A stretch of 32,210 nucleotides of DNA, taken from positions 1-32,210 of the forward strand of contig WHTW01000086.1 of the NCBI GenBank assembly GCA_009377525.1, given 5' to 3'. Below, piece after piece: positions 31,857 to 32,210 of the stretch. Every line of letters starts with the position of its first letter. Position 1 is the stretch's first letter. The notes beneath the pieces are model-generated. The model saw only the letters and a program-made list of their open reading frames with translations, was not told where the DNA came from and did no database searches. A program made the position numbers and the translations under genes. This DNA is from Rhodospirillales bacterium (GTDB lineage: Bacteria > Pseudomonadota > Alphaproteobacteria > Reyranellales > Reyranellaceae).

Positions 31857-32210
31857 ATGGACTACATGGTCGTGATCAGTGCCGTCGTGCTCGGCCTCTC
31901 CGTGCTGGCGACCGTGGCGAAGTTCCTCGACTGGTTCATGCACAGCGATCCGCGCACCATGGTGCGCACGACGCGGTGGATGCTGTTGCTGCTGCTGGCG
32001 GCCTGCATCCCCCTGCTGGTCATGATGATCGCCAACCAGCAATGGGCGGCGGCGATGCTGATCGGCGCCGGCATGCTGGTCATCCCCACCCTGCTCAAGT
32101 GGCGCACCCTGTTCGCGCCCCTGCGCGCGGCCTTCGACTACTTCCGGCCAAGGCCACGGCCCTTCGACATGGAGATCTGGCAGGACCCGCCGGACGACCC
32201 CGAGACCGTG
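31857..32210 (+). CDS. Hypothetical small membrane protein, 3' end outside the window
   Basis: The ATG at 31857 is preceded by GGGAG at 31845-31849. The 118 codons present contain a membrane helix at about 2-22, a second at about 42-60 (MLLLLLAACIPLLVMMIA) and a third at about 65-82, then a Pro/Arg-rich cytoplasmic part (YFRPRPRPFDMEIW). No stop occurs before the window ends. It is divergent from the copper-propeller operon, with about 150 bases between. No family recognised. Confidence 0.65.
   Translation, partial: MDYMVVISAVVLGLSVLATVAKFLDWFMHSDPRTMVRTTRWMLLLLLAACIPLLVMMIANQQWAAAMLIGAGMLVIPTLLKWRTLFAPLRAAFDYFRPRPRPFDMEIWQDPPDDPETV

Overview
The window is GC-rich, densely coded bacterial DNA. 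It probably comes from an alphaproteobacterium of the Rhizobiales/Rhodospirillales type (a Bradyrhizobium- or Reyranella-like lineage is my guess). The reasons are an alphaproteobacterial-type LolA, a cyoABCD quinol oxidase, IS6, IS1380 and ISL3 elements of rhizobial flavour, and intergenic palindromes of the kind common in that class. Taxonomy cannot be fixed from sequence reading alone. No tRNA, rRNA or CRISPR array was seen.

Left part (1-7150). The end of a GH15 glucoamylase-like gene is followed by a decayed IS6-family element (235-1291) with a piece of an ISAzo13-like transposase lodged inside it. An intact cyoABCD operon (bo3-type ubiquinol oxidase) follows. Behind it lies more mobile debris: an IS1380 transposase tail, what looks like a sliver of a DNA methyltransferase gene, and a near-complete ISL3 element (5762-7144) bounded by 24-bp inverted repeats. 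The ISL3 transposase is split by an A7 run that fits either a -1 programmed frameshift or a one-base loss. cyoE is not next to cyoABCD.

Middle part (7200-14200) is a mixed metabolic region: two secreted hypothetical proteins, a short-chain dehydrogenase, a YkvA/DUF1232 protein, a DMT-family permease, an acyl-CoA synthetase directly behind a vapBC toxin-antitoxin pair with a visible operator-like inverted repeat, a frameshifted GNAT acetyltransferase and LolA.

14287-19635 holds an LLM flavin oxidoreductase, a GT2 glycosyltransferase and a 999-residue protein joining GT2, NodS-like methyltransferase and NodB-like deacetylase domains in one chain. 19715-22469 is a three-gene set (patatin-like hydrolase, acetoacetate decarboxylase, 3-hydroxybutyrate dehydrogenase) fitting polyhydroxybutyrate/ketone-body turnover. 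It is followed by two striking palindromes and an OmpA-family porin. A 772-residue multidomain protein with deacetylase-like motifs and a TauD-type dioxygenase come next.

Right part (27134-31705, minus strand) is a tight four-gene operon: a Tat-exported beta-propeller with histidines arranged as in NosZ/thiocyanate dehydrogenase-type copper propellers, an FtsX-like ABC permease, its ATPase, and a one-TM protein. Start and stop codons overlap or nearly touch throughout. I regard this as the best candidate for an undescribed system: an exported copper enzyme with a dedicated ABC transporter. The window ends inside a small membrane-protein gene.
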